A stretch of 64,000 nt of DNA from CALJFL01 sp964590005. Lineage in GTDB: Bacteria; Pseudomonadota; Gammaproteobacteria; Pseudomonadales; Halieaceae. Below the pieces are notes generated by a model. It ran no database searches. It was not told the DNA's origin and worked only from the letters and a program-made list of their open reading frames with translations. A program made the position numbers and the translations under genes. Shown here one piece after another: positions 26,199-34,598 of the stretch; within the stretch, counting starts at the first letter, position 1, and the number at the start of each line of letters is the position of its first letter. Location: contig CAZPVJ010000040.1 of NCBI GenBank assembly GCA_964590005.1, forward strand, positions 34,781-98,780. Reading direction: 5' to 3'.

Positions 26199-26618
26199 CT
26201 ATGACTTCGCCCGTATCACTTTAGCCACTGAACTGGCTACCGCAAGTAAGGTGCCGCTACCATCATACAGCTGACTTTCCAGGAAAGCCGTTTTGTACGT
26301 ACTCTTGATGATGCGAGCCTCGGCGCGCAAGTAGCCAGCGCGGGTTACCTCCAGGTAACTGGTATTGACGTCAAGGCTGGCTACATTGACGATATCCGCT
26401 CCCTGCGCCAACACGACATGCGCCATTGCCGCATCCAGCATCGCGGTAATAAAACCGCCCTGGACAATATCCACCGAGTGACAGAAGTCGGTACTGATAT
26501 CGAACTCAAAGGCCAGGGTCCCGGCGGCCTTATCGACGGCTACGACTCTTCCGCCGAACATATGGATAAACTTCGGTACATTGCTGTTTAGCCTATCGAT
26601 CAAGTCCTGATCAGTCAC
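26199..26618 (-). CDS. PaaI-type hotdog-fold thioesterase
   Basis: Acyl-CoA thioesterase-like protein of 139 residues with the single-hotdog PaaI fold: VQGGFITAMLDAAMAHVV is the central helix, followed by SLDVNTSYLEVTRAGYLRAEARI and LYDGSGTLLAVASSVAKVI. The usual HGG reads QGG here, a substitution seen in some members that could change activity. The GTG start overlaps the stop of the large copper-monooxygenase-like lipoprotein gene by 8 bases, so the two are translationally coupled and probably work in one pathway, perhaps hydrolysis of a CoA ester linked to the oxygenase product (inference). Confidence 0.85.
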   Translation of the reverse strand: MTDQDLIDRLNSNVPKFIHMFGGRVVAVDKAAGTLAFEFDISTDFCHSVDIVQGGFITAMLDAAMAHVVLAQGADIVNVASLDVNTSYLEVTRAGYLRAEARIIKSTYKTAFLESQLYDGSGTLLAVASSVAKVIRAKS

Positions 26619-28752
26619 TTGCGAATCGCTCCTGTGCTGGAACTACATAAAAGGATCCCAGCAGAATGAACATCTCGTCCTCCGTGGTTACCCCGCCCCT
26701 GACCACACAGGCATCACAGCTGCCGCCGTCGCCACAGGCACTGTCGTCAGAGCCGCAACTGAGTCCGGGTGACGCGCCCCCTGCGCAAAAGGCCCGGCCA
26801 ATACAGGTAGTGCCGACCGAGGTGGAGTTACGCTTGAGTAGATCGGGAAAGTTCTTGCCGTTATCGTAGGTCACACAAAACTTCATCGTGCGCTCCGCCA
26901 CATCAGCAGAGTCATAGGCGAGAGGTGGATCGTAATCGAGGTACAGGGGGTCGTTATAGATACGGCTTACATAATCCGCGGGCTCCGCATTGGGCTCACA
27001 GCCCGAGCCGACAGTGCAGCTCGGATCCTGCGGCGGCAGCCAGGTTTCAAACAATACGCCCCGCTTGTGTGCATGGGAGCTCAACTGGGTTAGCCGCGAC
27101 CCCGCCGGAAGCGTGTGTGTAGAGCAATAAGTCCGATCTTCGTAGGGTGGCACATTGGCGACAAAGATGTCCTTGATGTCAAATATGGCCCTGTTTCTAT
27201 AATCTCGCTGATCGGAGCCGGCAAACAGGAACTCATTGTACTGCTCTACCGTAGTCGGCTTGTCAGACAGATTAAAAGCATGCGAATTCCAGCTGATGAC
27301 TCCACGGGTGGGCAATACGGCATAAACCCCGTCCGCGTAAGTCTCGGAAGAAATTGGCGACTGGGCACCACCCATGCGGACCGATTTATATACGCGGTCT
27401 CCGGGGCCCCAGCCCGTGCAGGCCAGCGATTTGGTTGCCTGGGTTCCGCACACGTACAAATCGCCCCCGCAGTCAGCGCCTCCCTCGGCTACCGGGACCC
27501 CGATACGCGTGGGGTCGCAGGCCTCACCTGCACTGGGTCCATTCAAGCATTGCCAGGTACCCCAGGAAGGGTCGAGAGGTGATGCGCTACCGACATAGAC
27601 ATCGATAATGCTGTGATGGGACTGTGGGTCCTGTGTCAGGGTGCGAGAGTTACTCGCCATACAGGTTCCCTCATAGTCGCTGAACACTCCACCGGCGCAA
27701 TCCGTCTTCGCCCATTGCGGCAGGTATTCCGGTGTCTGCTCGAGGTCGTAGTAGGTTGCGTAGCAGACCTCGTTTTCGCTATTTGGCTCAACGGTCCAGG
27801 GACCACTGACAAAACGGACGCCTTCCCCGATAGGTGGGGGTTCTGGTGGATCGATCTTGTTTGCCGTGGGTTCAGTGGCCGAATCACAACCCAGCAGTGT
27901 CGCAACACCATCCACGTCAGTTGTTTCGGGCGCGCCATTACGTATCCATAAGCGCATTGCCTCCAACTGATCATCCGAGATAGGCGCGAAGCCGATCGGC
28001 ATCGCCTGGCCGCCACCGCCAGGCAGCGATGTGCCACGAGTAGCGGCCTCAAGTTTAAGATACAGGAAGCTGTTTTTTTGCTCGCCCGGGTAGATCCGCT
28101 GCAAGGGCTGGGCAAGATTGGCCGAGGACATGACCCGGACGATATTGTCATAGGCTACATCAGCGCGAAGGTCGAGATCACCGGCAGACGCACCACCGCC
28201 ATGACAGGCACTATTGGTACAACCCGCGCGTTCAAACACCAACTCCTGGATCCGCTCGAAGCTACCCGTAAACATGTCACAGCTGACGTCCCCGGTCTTG
28301 ATCTCTTTGACGAAAACCGGCTCCAGATAGAACGTAATATCGGAGTCGAAAACCGCCCGCATGGCTTCAATACCCATAAAAATGGTGGTGGTGAGCCTTA
28401 CCGGGTTTTTGTCAGAATCACCGAAGAATCCACGGGGTACCTTCTTCCAGTGACTGAATTCATAGCCATCGTCAGGCACTGCGGTAAACGTTTCGTCAAA
28501 TGAAGCATCACCTATTTCGATATCGCAGTGGTAAGCCTCCTCGTGCTGGACGTGGATGGAACCCGCATGTGGTGAATGGCCTGAGTGCGCATCAAACTGC
28601 TGAACTTCAGCACCCTCAACAGGCTTGCAATCGTAAGCTCCCGAGGCTGAGCGAACATGACCGCCCTCGGTCACTTCGATCGTCAATTTACAGGCACTAA
28701 GAGCGAAGGCAGACAACACCGCCAAAAAGAGCCGCAGGGTTCCAGTCATCAT
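26611..28752 (-). CDS. Lipoprotein with InlB-like repeat, CX4CH haem-like motif and type II copper monooxygenase domain
   Basis: Exported lipoprotein of 713 residues (lipobox LSAC, Cys21). Residues 85-105 (TAVPDDGYEFSHW) look like a divergent InlB B-repeat. Residues 165-290 resemble a cytochrome-c-like domain with CTNSACH (Cys178, Cys183, His184) and a possible axial Met251 in GGQAMPIGF. From about 310 to the end it resembles PHM/dopamine beta-monooxygenase: adjacent His379-His380, His491 in WNSHAFN, His560-x-His562 in SSHAHKRG and Met694 in EDEMFILLGSFY, matching all six copper ligands. Many cysteines suggest disulphides outside the cytoplasm. A copper-dependent hydroxylase with an on-board electron carrier is inferred; substrate unknown. 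It shares an operon with a PaaI thioesterase. Confidence 0.72.
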   Translation of the reverse strand: MMTGTLRLFLAVLSAFALSACKLTIEVTEGGHVRSASGAYDCKPVEGAEVQQFDAHSGHSPHAGSIHVQHEEAYHCDIEIGDASFDETFTAVPDDGYEFSHWKKVPRGFFGDSDKNPVRLTTTIFMGIEAMRAVFDSDITFYLEPVFVKEIKTGDVSCDMFTGSFERIQELVFERAGCTNSACHGGGASAGDLDLRADVAYDNIVRVMSSANLAQPLQRIYPGEQKNSFLYLKLEAATRGTSLPGGGGQAMPIGFAPISDDQLEAMRLWIRNGAPETTDVDGVATLLGCDSATEPTANKIDPPEPPPIGEGVRFVSGPWTVEPNSENEVCYATYYDLEQTPEYLPQWAKTDCAGGVFSDYEGTCMASNSRTLTQDPQSHHSIIDVYVGSASPLDPSWGTWQCLNGPSAGEACDPTRIGVPVAEGGADCGGDLYVCGTQATKSLACTGWGPGDRVYKSVRMGGAQSPISSETYADGVYAVLPTRGVISWNSHAFNLSDKPTTVEQYNEFLFAGSDQRDYRNRAIFDIKDIFVANVPPYEDRTYCSTHTLPAGSRLTQLSSHAHKRGVLFETWLPPQDPSCTVGSGCEPNAEPADYVSRIYNDPLYLDYDPPLAYDSADVAERTMKFCVTYDNGKNFPDLLKRNSTSVGTTCIGRAFCAGGASPGLSCGSDDSACGDGGSCDACVVRGGVTTEDEMFILLGSFYVVPAQERFASD

Positions 28753-28844
28753 TTAATTCTTATAGCGTCGCAACAGACCAAATGATAACAACTTAGCACC
28801 TGCTGCGACACACCAGCCCTGCCCCGCTACTGGCGCGCGCCAGG

Positions 28845-29720
28845 CTAGAGCAGCCTCTGTGGATAGAATTCATTCTTGTCTAGCCACGCGTGCCAGTCGG
28901 CCTCCAATGCGACGAGACCACCCGGATAAGACAGGTCGAGAAGTTGTTGCTCGCTAAGCTGCCTGCGCAATGGACTGGTCATCCTGACCAACACCTCACG
29001 CAGCGCGACGCGCCCCCTCGGTGAGTCCCTCAGAAAATACACCAGCGACCAGGCGGCCGCGTAATACTGCTCAACCGCTTCGCCCTGCCAGGCGGTGACG
29101 GGCAAGCTCATAAATTCGATCAGGGGCTGGCGCCCCAATACGGCCTGGTACCTGAGATTGGGAAGGACATAAACGCCGTCCTCCTCCAGGACCAATGTCT
29201 CGAAGTATTCGGCGAGCCCCTCGGCAAGCCAGCGGGCCAGCGGGCCGACCTGACTATAGCTGATCAGATGGGCCACTTCATGCAGGGCGGTGAAGCGGTT
29301 GTTATCGGGTGTTGCCGGGTCGTAATAGACTACTGCCTGGTCTGTCGCGGTCGCGTAAAAGCCGCTGACCGGCGGCAATTCGGGGGCCATTCGCTGCTTG
29401 AGCTGTTCGAATTCCAATGGACTTCCGAGTAACAGCAATTCGACCCGGGCCGACCTGAGACGATCGTGGCCAAGCCAACGCTGCCAAACACGGTACATAG
29501 CCCGCGAGGCTTGTTCAATTTCACGCGGGAAATCACCGGCGTCCTCGACAGATACCGCCCGATAACTAAAATTCAGGTCGGTATCGGCGGACGTAACCCT
29601 CGCGGTTGTGAGCAGCAGTGAGACCACCAACAGTGGACCGATTGCTTTCCCTAGAATGTTACCGATATCGCTCAATAGCTCTCTTACTGGACTCGTGGTT
29701 GGAGGCCGCCCCGGGCGCAC
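28845..29720 (-). CDS. Secreted gluzincin metallopeptidase (peptidase MA-like)
   Basis: Exported zinc peptidase of 291 residues. After a hydrophobic export segment (AIGPLLVVSLLLTTARVTSA) the protein has HEVAHLISY, a HExxH zinc site, and the third ligand glutamate in EGLAEYFE about 20 residues later, the gluzincin pattern of the peptidase MA/DUF1570 type. The region after it (LPNLRYQAVLG... YYAAAWSLVYFLRDSPRG) is also family-typical. The reported start is GTG and is uncertain, as no clear ribosome site is visible and a later TTG is possible. It is divergent from the WYL regulator gene, about 107 bases apart. Substrate unknown. Confidence 0.82.
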   Translation of the reverse strand: MRPGRPPTTSPVRELLSDIGNILGKAIGPLLVVSLLLTTARVTSADTDLNFSYRAVSVEDAGDFPREIEQASRAMYRVWQRWLGHDRLRSARVELLLLGSPLEFEQLKQRMAPELPPVSGFYATATDQAVVYYDPATPDNNRFTALHEVAHLISYSQVGPLARWLAEGLAEYFETLVLEEDGVYVLPNLRYQAVLGRQPLIEFMSLPVTAWQGEAVEQYYAAAWSLVYFLRDSPRGRVALREVLVRMTSPLRRQLSEQQLLDLSYPGGLVALEADWHAWLDKNEFYPQRLL

Positions 29721-29827
29721 GCATTATACGCATCGCACACGGCTATCCCAGTCGCCTGAGATGACATGTAGTTGATGTGTACACTGCATGGCGTAAACTG
29801 GGAGAAGTACGCCACCGGGGACACATC

Positions 29828-30694
29828 ATGACAACAACCAAATGGCCATTCCGCTGGGAACTGCTACTCCGCTATCGCTTCATAGAGACCATCGCGCTGT
29901 GGGAGGGTCGCCTGACGACCCGTCACCTGTGCGACACCTTCGGCATCGGGCGACAACAGGCTAGCAAGGACATCAACAACTACATTCGAGAGGTCGGGCC
30001 AGGCAACCTGGAATACGACAAGTACCTGAAGGGATACAAACCTACCGTTGATTTCTCTCCCCGGGTAACTGCAGGTATGGCCGATGAATACCTACACCTG
30101 ATGGCACGCAACAACGAGTTGATGAATGTCTTTGAGTCACTGTCACTCAATGTCGCCAATGTGGAGGTGCTGTCTGTGCCAGTCCGGGATGTAAAGCCCG
30201 AAGTTTTACGGCCTATCATGCAGGCGGCCCGCCAGAGAAAACGCCTTGAAGTCGATTACGTCTCGATTAACAACCCCGATCGGGAAGGCCGAATTATCGT
30301 TCCACACACACTGGTGTATACGGGACTGCGCTGGCATGTGCGCGCCTGGTGCGAAAAGAACGCCGAGTACCGCGACTTCGTACTCAGTCGTTTTCGAGAT
30401 ACGCCGGAAATCATGGACGATTCAGACCATGGTATCGATGGAGACCACGAATGGAATACCCTTACCACGCTTCGCATCGTGCCCGATCCAAGATTAGGTG
30501 AGGAACAACAGCAAGTAGTCGAAGTCGATTACGGTATGATCAACGGCGCCCTGGAAGTCAGCACGCGGGGTAAGCTGATCCCCTACGCCTTGAAGCTGCT
30601 GAATATCGACCCACACGCGATGCAAGAGGATCCAACGGCGCAGCAAATCGTTGTCGAGAATCTTGAGGAGCTAACCCCATGGCTGTTTCATTGA
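29828..30694 (+). CDS. WYL-domain transcriptional regulator, BrxR/CapW-like
   Basis: DNA-binding regulator of 288 residues. Residues 1-75 are a winged helix-turn-helix (RWELLLRYRFIETIALWEGRL, then GIGRQQASKDINNY as the recognition helix). Residues 125-195 are a WYL domain (VDYVSINNP, RWHVRAWCE, RDFVLSRF), and 205-288 a C-terminal dimerisation extension. This three-part build and size match the BrxR/CapW repressors that control phage-defence operons, but no defence genes lie beside it. GGGG lies 7 bases before the ATG; the frame is open upstream. A GTGTACAC palindrome at 29777-29784 upstream could be part of its own operator. YkvA-like and prenyltransferase genes follow closely. Confidence 0.85.
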   Translation: MTTTKWPFRWELLLRYRFIETIALWEGRLTTRHLCDTFGIGRQQASKDINNYIREVGPGNLEYDKYLKGYKPTVDFSPRVTAGMADEYLHLMARNNELMNVFESLSLNVANVEVLSVPVRDVKPEVLRPIMQAARQRKRLEVDYVSINNPDREGRIIVPHTLVYTGLRWHVRAWCEKNAEYRDFVLSRFRDTPEIMDDSDHGIDGDHEWNTLTTLRIVPDPRLGEEQQQVVEVDYGMINGALEVSTRGKLIPYALKLLNIDPHAMQEDPTAQQIVVENLEELTPWLFH

Positions 30695-30712
30695 AGCGAG
30701 AGGGAATCAAGT

Positions 30713-31090
30713 ATGACTGACCTGCAGGACTATAAAAGCGCCTATACGGAAGCCGGCTTCTGGAAAAAGCTGAAACAATATGCGGCATCAGCTGGGAAAG
30801 AGGTTGTAGAGAAAGCCCTGCTTCTCTATTACGCAGGGCAGGAAGAGAGCGCGCCAGCGTGGGCAAAGGCCACGATCGTGGCGTCATTGGGTTATTTTAT
30901 CGCGCCACTAGACGCAATCGTGGACCTGACACCTGCGGTGGGCTACGCCGATGACCTGGGCGTACTGGCGCTGGCAATCGCCGCGGTTGCGACCTACATC
31001 AATGACGACGTGCGCGCCAAAGCGCGTAACAAGATGGAGAGCTGGTTTGGCGACCCGGAATCTACGGAAGCCAACTCTGCAAATGACTGA
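30713..31090 (+). CDS. YkvA family (DUF1232) protein
   Basis: Small protein of 125 residues with the DUF1232/YkvA core: WAKATIVASLGYFIAPLDAIVDLTPAVGYADDLGVLALAI, which forms two membrane-associated helices with the conserved Tyr-x2-x-Pro-x-Asp and Asp-x2-Pro pattern. Family function is unknown; a membrane-associated adaptor has been proposed in general. The gene starts 18 bases after the WYL regulator stop and overlaps the UbiA-like gene by 8 bases, so all three form one operon. A GAGAGG precedes the ATG. Confidence 0.87.
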   Translation: MTDLQDYKSAYTEAGFWKKLKQYAASAGKEVVEKALLLYYAGQEESAPAWAKATIVASLGYFIAPLDAIVDLTPAVGYADDLGVLALAIAAVATYINDDVRAKARNKMESWFGDPESTEANSAND

Positions 31091-32006
31091 ATCAGCAAGC
31101 CACTTTTGGCGCGGGTTCTGGCGCCTCGCAGATCCCAAGATCTCACTGGCATCTTTCGCCGGCCTGTTTCTCGCCGCCTGCTTCGCGGCTGCGGATGCCA
31201 CCCTGCACTGGGGCTGGCTGGCATTGACGATAGTCGGCGTATTCTGTGTGGAAATCGCCAAGAATGCCTCGGGTGAAGTCGTGGACTTCGATAGCGGAAC
31301 AGACCTTGCGATAACCCCCGAAGAACGCAGTCCCTTCTCGGGAGGAAAACGGGTGATGGTTGACGGCCTGCTCAGTCGGCAGCAGACCTGGGCGATCGCC
31401 GGCGCCTTCTACGTCTTTGCGATCACTGTCGGCATGCTCATCGCGACGCTGCGAGACTCACGTGTATTGCTGTTCGGCATATGCGGTATGGCACTGGCCT
31501 GGTACTACCATGGCGGCAACATCCGACTGAGTTACCGTGGCCTTGGCGAGCTGGCCGTGGCCATTGCATACGGACCGGTTATCGTTTGCGGCACCTATTT
31601 CGTACAGACCGGCTTCCTGACTGCACCGCTGATTCACGCCTCCATGGTACTGGGGATACTGGTCAGTGCTTTTCTCTGGATAAACCAATTCCCGGACTAC
31701 CGGGCTGACCGAGACGCGGGTAAACGTAACCTGGTAGTGCGACTGGGGACAAACCGCTCCGCCGTGCTATTCACCGTGCTGTTGACGACCGGGTATCTTT
31801 GGCTGCTACTGACCGGCTTTTCCTATGAAACAGCCCGCGGCATGTCCTGGGGGCTTATCGGGGCAGCACCGGCGTTGTTTGCAGCTCACAGGCTGATGGT
31901 ATATTCGGAGGATGCGTCAAAACTTGTGCCCGCACAGGCTGCCTGCCTGGTGAGCTTTGTGTTGATGGCGCTGGGGACCGGCCTGGGTTATCTGGCATAC
32001 GCCTAG
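31083..32006 (+). CDS. UbiA/MenA-type prenyltransferase
   Basis: Integral membrane prenyltransferase of 307 residues with eight to nine helices. The first Asp-rich site is in KNASGEVVDFDSGTD and the second is DYRADRDAGKRNLVVRLG, which matches the MenA-like consensus DxxxDxxxGK for Mg-diphosphate binding. The enzyme should transfer a prenyl chain to an aromatic or other acceptor. The first motif differs from the usual NDxxDxxxD, so the acceptor may not be menaquinone precursor; no other men genes are here. The ATG overlaps the YkvA stop by 8 bases and is preferred to the longer upstream frame. It ends overlapping by 4 bases, tail-to-tail, with the Ddn-like gene. Confidence 0.85.
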   Translation: MTESASHFWRGFWRLADPKISLASFAGLFLAACFAAADATLHWGWLALTIVGVFCVEIAKNASGEVVDFDSGTDLAITPEERSPFSGGKRVMVDGLLSRQQTWAIAGAFYVFAITVGMLIATLRDSRVLLFGICGMALAWYYHGGNIRLSYRGLGELAVAIAYGPVIVCGTYFVQTGFLTAPLIHASMVLGILVSAFLWINQFPDYRADRDAGKRNLVVRLGTNRSAVLFTVLLTTGYLWLLLTGFSYETARGMSWGLIGAAPALFAAHRLMVYSEDASKLVPAQAACLVSFVLMALGTGLGYLAYA

Positions 32007-32428
32007 GCCTCCGCAGAGTCCTCACGACGCAGCCACACCAGGGGGATTTTACGCTGGGTTTTTTCCAGGTACTCGCCCTGGTGATGATTGATCTTGACTA
32101 TCTTTGGCCACAGTGCGTCGCGCTCTTCATCGGGCACCTCCTCGGCAATCGCTGCAAAGCGCTCCCTGCCAAACTGCACTTTCACCCTGGGATTAGCCTT
32201 CATATTCAAGTACCAGGCAGGGTGTCGGTCGGAGCCGCTGTTAGACGCCGACAAGACAATGGAGTCACGGTACGGATAGCAGGCTATCGGAGCTTCTCTG
32301 GGCTTGCCGCTCTTGCGTCCTATGGTCTCAACCAGGGCGACATCGATCCATCCCATGCGCGCGCCCAGACGACCGCCACTCAGGCGATAAATAGCCCCGT
32401 GAACCTTTCCAAAGTACTTCCAATTCAT
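32003..32428 (-). CDS. Ddn-like deazaflavin/FMN-binding oxidoreductase
   Basis: Split beta-barrel protein of 141 residues in the Ddn/F420H2-dependent quinone reductase family, recognised from ETIGRKSGKPREAPI, SASNSGSDRHPAWYLNMKANPRVKVQFG and LWPKIVKINHHQGEYLEKTQRKIPLVWL. In actinobacteria these use F420; most gammaproteobacteria do not make F420, so this copy may bind FMN or another ligand, or have changed role. No F420 biosynthesis genes appear in the window. It overlaps the prenyltransferase gene at their stops. Confidence 0.85.
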   Translation of the reverse strand: MNWKYFGKVHGAIYRLSGGRLGARMGWIDVALVETIGRKSGKPREAPIACYPYRDSIVLSASNSGSDRHPAWYLNMKANPRVKVQFGRERFAAIAEEVPDEERDALWPKIVKINHHQGEYLEKTQRKIPLVWLRREDSAEA

Positions 32429-32450
32429 TGACGTCGGTCCACCCTTTCAT

Positions 32451-33200
32451 CTATCCACTGACCTTGAACTTCTCAAAGATATCTACCGGTACGGGAAATA
32501 CAAGGGTCGAACTCTTGTCACCCGCAATCTCTACCAGGGTCTGCAGGTAGCGCAATTGAATGGCCTGATCCTGGTTTGCCAACACCTTTGCCGCCTCCGC
32601 CAGTTTTTCCGAGGCCTCGGCCTCGCCCATGGCATGGATAACTTTCGCGCGTCGCTCTCGCTCCGCTTCTGCCTGCTTGGCCAGGGCGCGTACCATACTC
32701 TCGTTCAGGTCTACATGCTTGATTTCCACATTGGCAACCTTGATACCCCAGGCGGCAGTCTGCTTATCCAGGATAACCTGAACATCTGCGTTCAATTTTT
32801 CCCGCTCTGCCAACATGTCGTCCAATTCATGCTGCCCCAGTACCGAGCGTAAGGTTGTTTGGGAAAGCTGACTGGTAGCTTCCAGGTAGTTCTCCACCTG
32901 GATGATGGCTCTTTCGGGATCGATGACCCGGAAGTAAATCACCGCATTAACTTGTACCGAAACATTATCACGCGAGATAACGTCCTGGGTGGGAACGTCC
33001 ATAACCACGGTGCGCAGGTCCACCCTAACCATCTGTTGCAGTATCGGGATGACGATGATCAGCCCCGGTCCCTTGACCTTGTAGAATCGCCCCAGCATGA
33101 AAATAACGCCGCGCTCATATTCCCTGAGAACGCGAAACGTGGAAATAAGCAGGGCAATGGCCAGAAAAAGAATCACTCCGCCAAAATATTCGAAGTCCAT
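32451..33200 (-). CDS. Slipin (stomatin/SPFH-domain membrane protein)
   Basis: SPFH-domain protein of 249 residues, anchored by one N-terminal hydrophobic hairpin (residues 5-24). The stomatin core runs from EYERGVIFMLGRFYKVKGPG through VDLRTVVMDVPTQDVISRDNVSVQVNAVIYFRV to LRSVLGQHELDDMLAERE, then a Glu/Ala-rich coiled coil (AEAERERRAKVIHAMGEAEASEKLAEAA) typical for oligomerisation. Slipins form large rings that organise inner-membrane microdomains and are cleaved by the partner NfeD protease. The ATG at 33200 has GGAGGA 5 bases upstream, lying in the last codons of nfeD; a GTG one codon earlier touches the nfeD stop. Tight coupling with nfeD is clear. Confidence 0.93.
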   Translation of the reverse strand: MDFEYFGGVILFLAIALLISTFRVLREYERGVIFMLGRFYKVKGPGLIIVIPILQQMVRVDLRTVVMDVPTQDVISRDNVSVQVNAVIYFRVIDPERAIIQVENYLEATSQLSQTTLRSVLGQHELDDMLAEREKLNADVQVILDKQTAAWGIKVANVEIKHVDLNESMVRALAKQAEAERERRAKVIHAMGEAEASEKLAEAAKVLANQDQAIQLRYLQTLVEIAGDKSSTLVFPVPVDIFEKFKVSG

Positions 33201-33202
33201 CA

Positions 33203-34543
33203 CTATCCTCCCTCGCGCTTACTGACCTGCAGTATTACGCCGTCGATGCTATCAATAATGACTGTGTCCTGCGGAGCCAAAGGGGCATTGCAGCTCACTT
33301 CCCATAATTCACCATCCATTCTTACTCTGGCGATATCGTCCGCCACGGCTTCCACCGTCGCTTCGGCACCAAGAAGGTGATCCAGGCCGGTAACAACTGC
33401 CTTTCTACGTGACTTCAGGATAAGACCCAGCGCGCCAACCAGCAGCGCGACTGAAAAAACGGTGAAGGCAAGAATCATGGGCATTGCGATCTGGTAGCCG
33501 GGCAGGTCGGTATCCATAAGCATGATCGAGCCCACAACGAAAGCCACGATACCGCCTAGACCCAGTATCCCAAAACTCGGGGCAAATGCCTCGGCCGTCA
33601 TCAAACCTATGCCCAGTATGATCAAGCCCAGGCCGGCATAGCTGACAGGCAGCACCTGAAAGGCATACATGGCCAGCAGAAGACAGACTGCACCAACCAC
33701 GCCGGGCAAGCCTATACCGGGATTATAGAACTCGATAATCAATCCGTAGATGCCGACCAGCATAAGGATATAGGCGATATTGGGGTCAGTGATCGCGGCC
33801 AGAAACTCACTGCGCCAGTCGACGGGGTGCTCATAGATTGCCAACGCCTCTGTCTCCAGGTTGAGCACCCGGGTTGCCAGCACTACTTCACGACCATCAA
33901 TCTGCCGGAGCAGGTCCTCCAGCGAATCAGCGCGCACGTCGATTACGCCTTGATCCAGCGCATCATCTGCCGACAAGCTGGCGCCCTCCCGCACAGCAGT
34001 TTCCGCCCATTCGGCATTGCGTCCTCGCAGCTGTGCGAGACTTTGTATGTAGGCCACCGCGTCATTGACGATCTTGCGTTCCATGGCAGTCGCCGTGTCT
34101 GCACTCCCTTCCGGGTCCTCCGGCTTCGGCAATTGGGGCACCGACGGTGTACCGATTTGCACCGGGGTCGCCGCACCGAGGTTGGTGCCTGGCGCCATGG
34201 CCGCGATATGCGTAGCGTACAGCAGGTAGGTTCCGGCACTGGCCGCCCGCGCACCGCTGGGTGAGACATAACCGATAACGGGCAGGTCGATCGCCAAAAT
34301 CGATTTAATCATGTCGCGCATCGCCGAATCGAGCCCACCCGGCGTATCAATGCGCAGGATGACCAGCTCCGCTCCCGCTTCCTGGGCTTGATCAAGACCA
34401 CGAATCATGTGATCTGCGGTGGCCGGACCGATGGCACCTTCGATATCGATCAACCATGCATCTGCCTTGGCAAAGCCGGCGAGGAGGCAGCTGAGTGTCA
34501 GTGCGAAGCAGATTCGAACCAATCGAGTGATACGGGGTTTCAT
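33203..34543 (-). CDS. nfeD: NfeD-type membrane serine protease (NfeD1b, ClpP-class)
   Basis: Membrane protease of 446 residues that cleaves slipin. A signal peptide (IRITRLVRICFALTLSCLL type, cleavage near AKADA) leads to a ClpP/SppA-like domain with LRIDTPGGLDSAMRDM, the catalytic Ser in SPSGARAASAGT and the base Lys in MERKIVND. Four hydrophobic helices follow (about residues 230-360), and a C-terminal OB-fold NfeD domain ends the protein (GAEATVEAVADDIARVRMDGELWEVSC). The start is set at the ATG that begins the signal peptide; another in-frame ATG lies 14 codons upstream. Operon with slipin. Confidence 0.92.
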   Translation of the reverse strand: MKPRITRLVRICFALTLSCLLAGFAKADAWLIDIEGAIGPATADHMIRGLDQAQEAGAELVILRIDTPGGLDSAMRDMIKSILAIDLPVIGYVSPSGARAASAGTYLLYATHIAAMAPGTNLGAATPVQIGTPSVPQLPKPEDPEGSADTATAMERKIVNDAVAYIQSLAQLRGRNAEWAETAVREGASLSADDALDQGVIDVRADSLEDLLRQIDGREVVLATRVLNLETEALAIYEHPVDWRSEFLAAITDPNIAYILMLVGIYGLIIEFYNPGIGLPGVVGAVCLLLAMYAFQVLPVSYAGLGLIILGIGLMTAEAFAPSFGILGLGGIVAFVVGSIMLMDTDLPGYQIAMPMILAFTVFSVALLVGALGLILKSRRKAVVTGLDHLLGAEATVEAVADDIARVRMDGELWEVSCNAPLAPQDTVIIDSIDGVILQVSKREGG

Positions 34544-34598
34544 GGGATAAGTATAGGACAAACGGGCTACCAACCCCGGGTTCATTTATTGCTCGAGG

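Noticed and set aside
34508..34530. GATTCGAACC, like a tRNA T-arm
   Set aside because: Lies within the NfeD signal peptide codons; no acceptor or anticodon stems around it.
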